Shown here: one piece after another, positions 5,861-6,858 of the stretch
Numbering within the stretch: position 1 is the first letter of the stretch
Layout: the number at the start of each line of letters is the position of its first letter
Assembly (NCBI GenBank): GCA_900555745.1
Contig: USMH01000051.1
Coordinates: forward strand, 1 to 6,858
Origin: an uncultured Collinsella sp.
Lineage (GTDB): Bacteria; Actinomycetota; Coriobacteriia; Coriobacteriales; Coriobacteriaceae
DNA length: 6,858 bases
Reading direction: 5' to 3'
Notes under the pieces: model-generated
The model's input: the letters and a program-made list of their open reading frames with translations, nothing else
Told to the model about the DNA's origin: nothing
Databases searched by the model: none
Made by a program: the position numbers and the translations under genes

Positions 5861-6858
5861 GCAAGCTGTCTCCCGCGCGCAAGCTTGCACTCGATGTGCT
5901 GATGGAGGCCGATCGCCGCGGCATGTATGCGCGCGACGTGCTGTCCTCTCGCGCATCGGCCAAGGCTATTGACCAGCGCGATTCCGCTTTTGCAGCTCGC
6001 TTGGCGCTTGGTGTGGCCGCCACGCAGGGTATTTTGGACGAACTGCTCGATCAGTTTCTCGATAAGCCTAAAAAGGTTGCGCCGCGTGTTCGCATGGCGC
6101 TTCGTATCTCGGCCTTCGAGATGCTCTATCTGCATACGCCTGGCCGCGTTGCGGTGAGTCAGGGCGTTGAGCTGGTGCGCAGTGGAGCTAAGTCTGCCGC
6201 CGGTTTGGCCAATGCCGTGCTCCATAAGGTCGCGGACAACGTTGAGGACTTTGCCACGGCGTCCGATGTAGCTGAGTCTGAGCGACGCTTGGTTCGTCTG
6301 TCGCGCCTGATGGGTCTGCCGCGTTGGCTTTGCGCTCGTATTATGGCCTCGTTCGATACCCCAGAGGGTGCGCTCAACTTTGCTGGCAATCTGGCCCCCG
6401 CGCCTCTGGCCCTGCATGAGAACGCCTTTGCGAACAAGCCCGATCCGTTTATCTCCCAGCTTGTGGCACCAGTGTTCCCGGGTTGTCATGCGCCTGTCGA
6501 TGCTCAGGTTACGGTTGCGTCTGGCGTATTTGAACGCGCTGCTGCCGTGGCCTCGGATCTTAACGCCCAGCTCATCGCCACGGCTGCCACACGCCCTGGA
6601 AGCTGCCTTGAGATTGGTGCCGGTCGTGGCACCAAGACCTATGTGATGATGTGCCAGGCCAAGCGTGCGGGCTATGAGCGTCAGCATACGGCGCTCGATC
6701 TGCATGATCGCAAGTGCGATCTGAATCTCGCTCGCCTGCATAAGGCGGGTATTCGGGGCGTTCGTACGGTTTCGGGTGATGCCTGCGAGCTTGATGAGGT
6801 GCTCACATCGTTTGATGCCATGCTTGGCGAGACGGTTAAGTTCGACACGGTCTTTATC
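5857..6858 (+). CDS. rsmB: RsmB/NOL1-type 16S rRNA (cytosine-5) methyltransferase, 3' end outside window
   Basis: The frame from ATG 5857 stays open for 334 codons to the window edge, so the gene is cut at its 3' end. Residues about 5-128 match the NusB-like RNA-binding domain fused to RsmB: the Q-R-D-x-A-F-A-x-R-L-A-L-G-V segment (40-53), ALRISAFEMLYL (81-92) and GLANAVLHKV (116-125). A linker with LPRWL (154-158) leads to a Rossmann methyltransferase domain. Motif I is CLEIGAGRGTKT (250-261), the acidic SAM-ribose position is probably D281 in TALDLHDRK (278-286), and GDA is at 308-310. KFDTVFI (328-334) would precede the usual D-A-P-C-S catalytic segment beyond the edge. Canonical RsmB has A-A-P-G-G-K-T in motif I, so this one is divergent. 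RsmB makes m5C967 in 16S rRNA in E. coli; the same target here is an inference. The start overlaps the fmt stop (ATGA), with a weak GGGG ribosome-binding site at 5844-5847, so translation is probably coupled to fmt. Confidence 0.85.
   Translation, partial: MSKLSPARKLALDVLMEADRRGMYARDVLSSRASAKAIDQRDSAFAARLALGVAATQGILDELLDQFLDKPKKVAPRVRMALRISAFEMLYLHTPGRVAVSQGVELVRSGAKSAAGLANAVLHKVADNVEDFATASDVAESERRLVRLSRLMGLPRWLCARIMASFDTPEGALNFAGNLAPAPLALHENAFANKPDPFISQLVAPVFPGCHAPVDAQVTVASGVFERAAAVASDLNAQLIATAATRPGSCLEIGAGRGTKTYVMMCQAKRAGYERQHTALDLHDRKCDLNLARLHKAGIRGVRTVSGDACELDEVLTSFDAMLGETVKFDTVFI

Noticed and set aside
5731..6741. 336-codon open frame on the minus strand opposite fmt and the rsmB-like gene
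   Set aside because: It spans the junction of two clear + strand genes. The translation is low in motifs and rich in Arg/His/Gly, typical of an antisense shadow.

Overview
The window looks like a chromosomal housekeeping segment from a high-GC actinobacterium of the Coriobacteriia type, most like Collinsella or a close relative. That placement is an inference from the protein style (a PriA with all its helicase motifs, and an RsmB-like protein with an unusual SAM motif), the strongly C/G-ending codons of the first three genes, and the gene order. No database search was possible. All genes lie on the + strand.

Layout: gltX (glutamyl-tRNA synthetase, 39-1514) ends at a strong intrinsic terminator (1538-1570). 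priA (replication-restart helicase, start chosen at 1604, to 4057) and def (peptide deformylase, start chosen at 4076, to 4612) follow, 18 nt apart and with no terminator between them. A 327-nt gap (4613-4939) holds a near-perfect inverted repeat with 33-nt arms (4621-4722), then an intrinsic terminator (4797-4834), then a T/G-rich leader with at best a weak promoter candidate. fmt (Met-tRNA formyltransferase, 4940-5860) overlaps an rsmB-family rRNA methyltransferase gene by four bases (ATGA). The rsmB-like gene begins at 5857 and runs off the right edge of the window, so its C-terminus and catalytic cysteines are not visible.

How the genes fit together: priA-def-fmt-rsmB is a familiar bacterial cluster. 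Fmt adds the formyl group to initiator Met-tRNA, Def removes it from the nascent peptide, RsmB-type enzymes methylate 16S rRNA near the P site, and GltX charges tRNA. PriA reloads the replisome at stalled forks and usually travels with this translation cluster. Here the cluster appears to be split into priA-def and fmt-rsmB units by the repeat and the terminator.

No defence system, phage, IS transposase, CRISPR array or RNA gene is visible, and I do not see a new multi-gene system. The observations most worth following are an exact QLSLF sliding-clamp-binding pentapeptide at the extreme N-terminus of PriA, joined to the protein by an Ala/Pro-rich linker; the 102-nt palindromic element between def and fmt; a T-rich, C-poor compositional patch that crosses the noncoding/coding boundary at fmt; and a non-canonical SAM-binding motif I in the RsmB-like protein.
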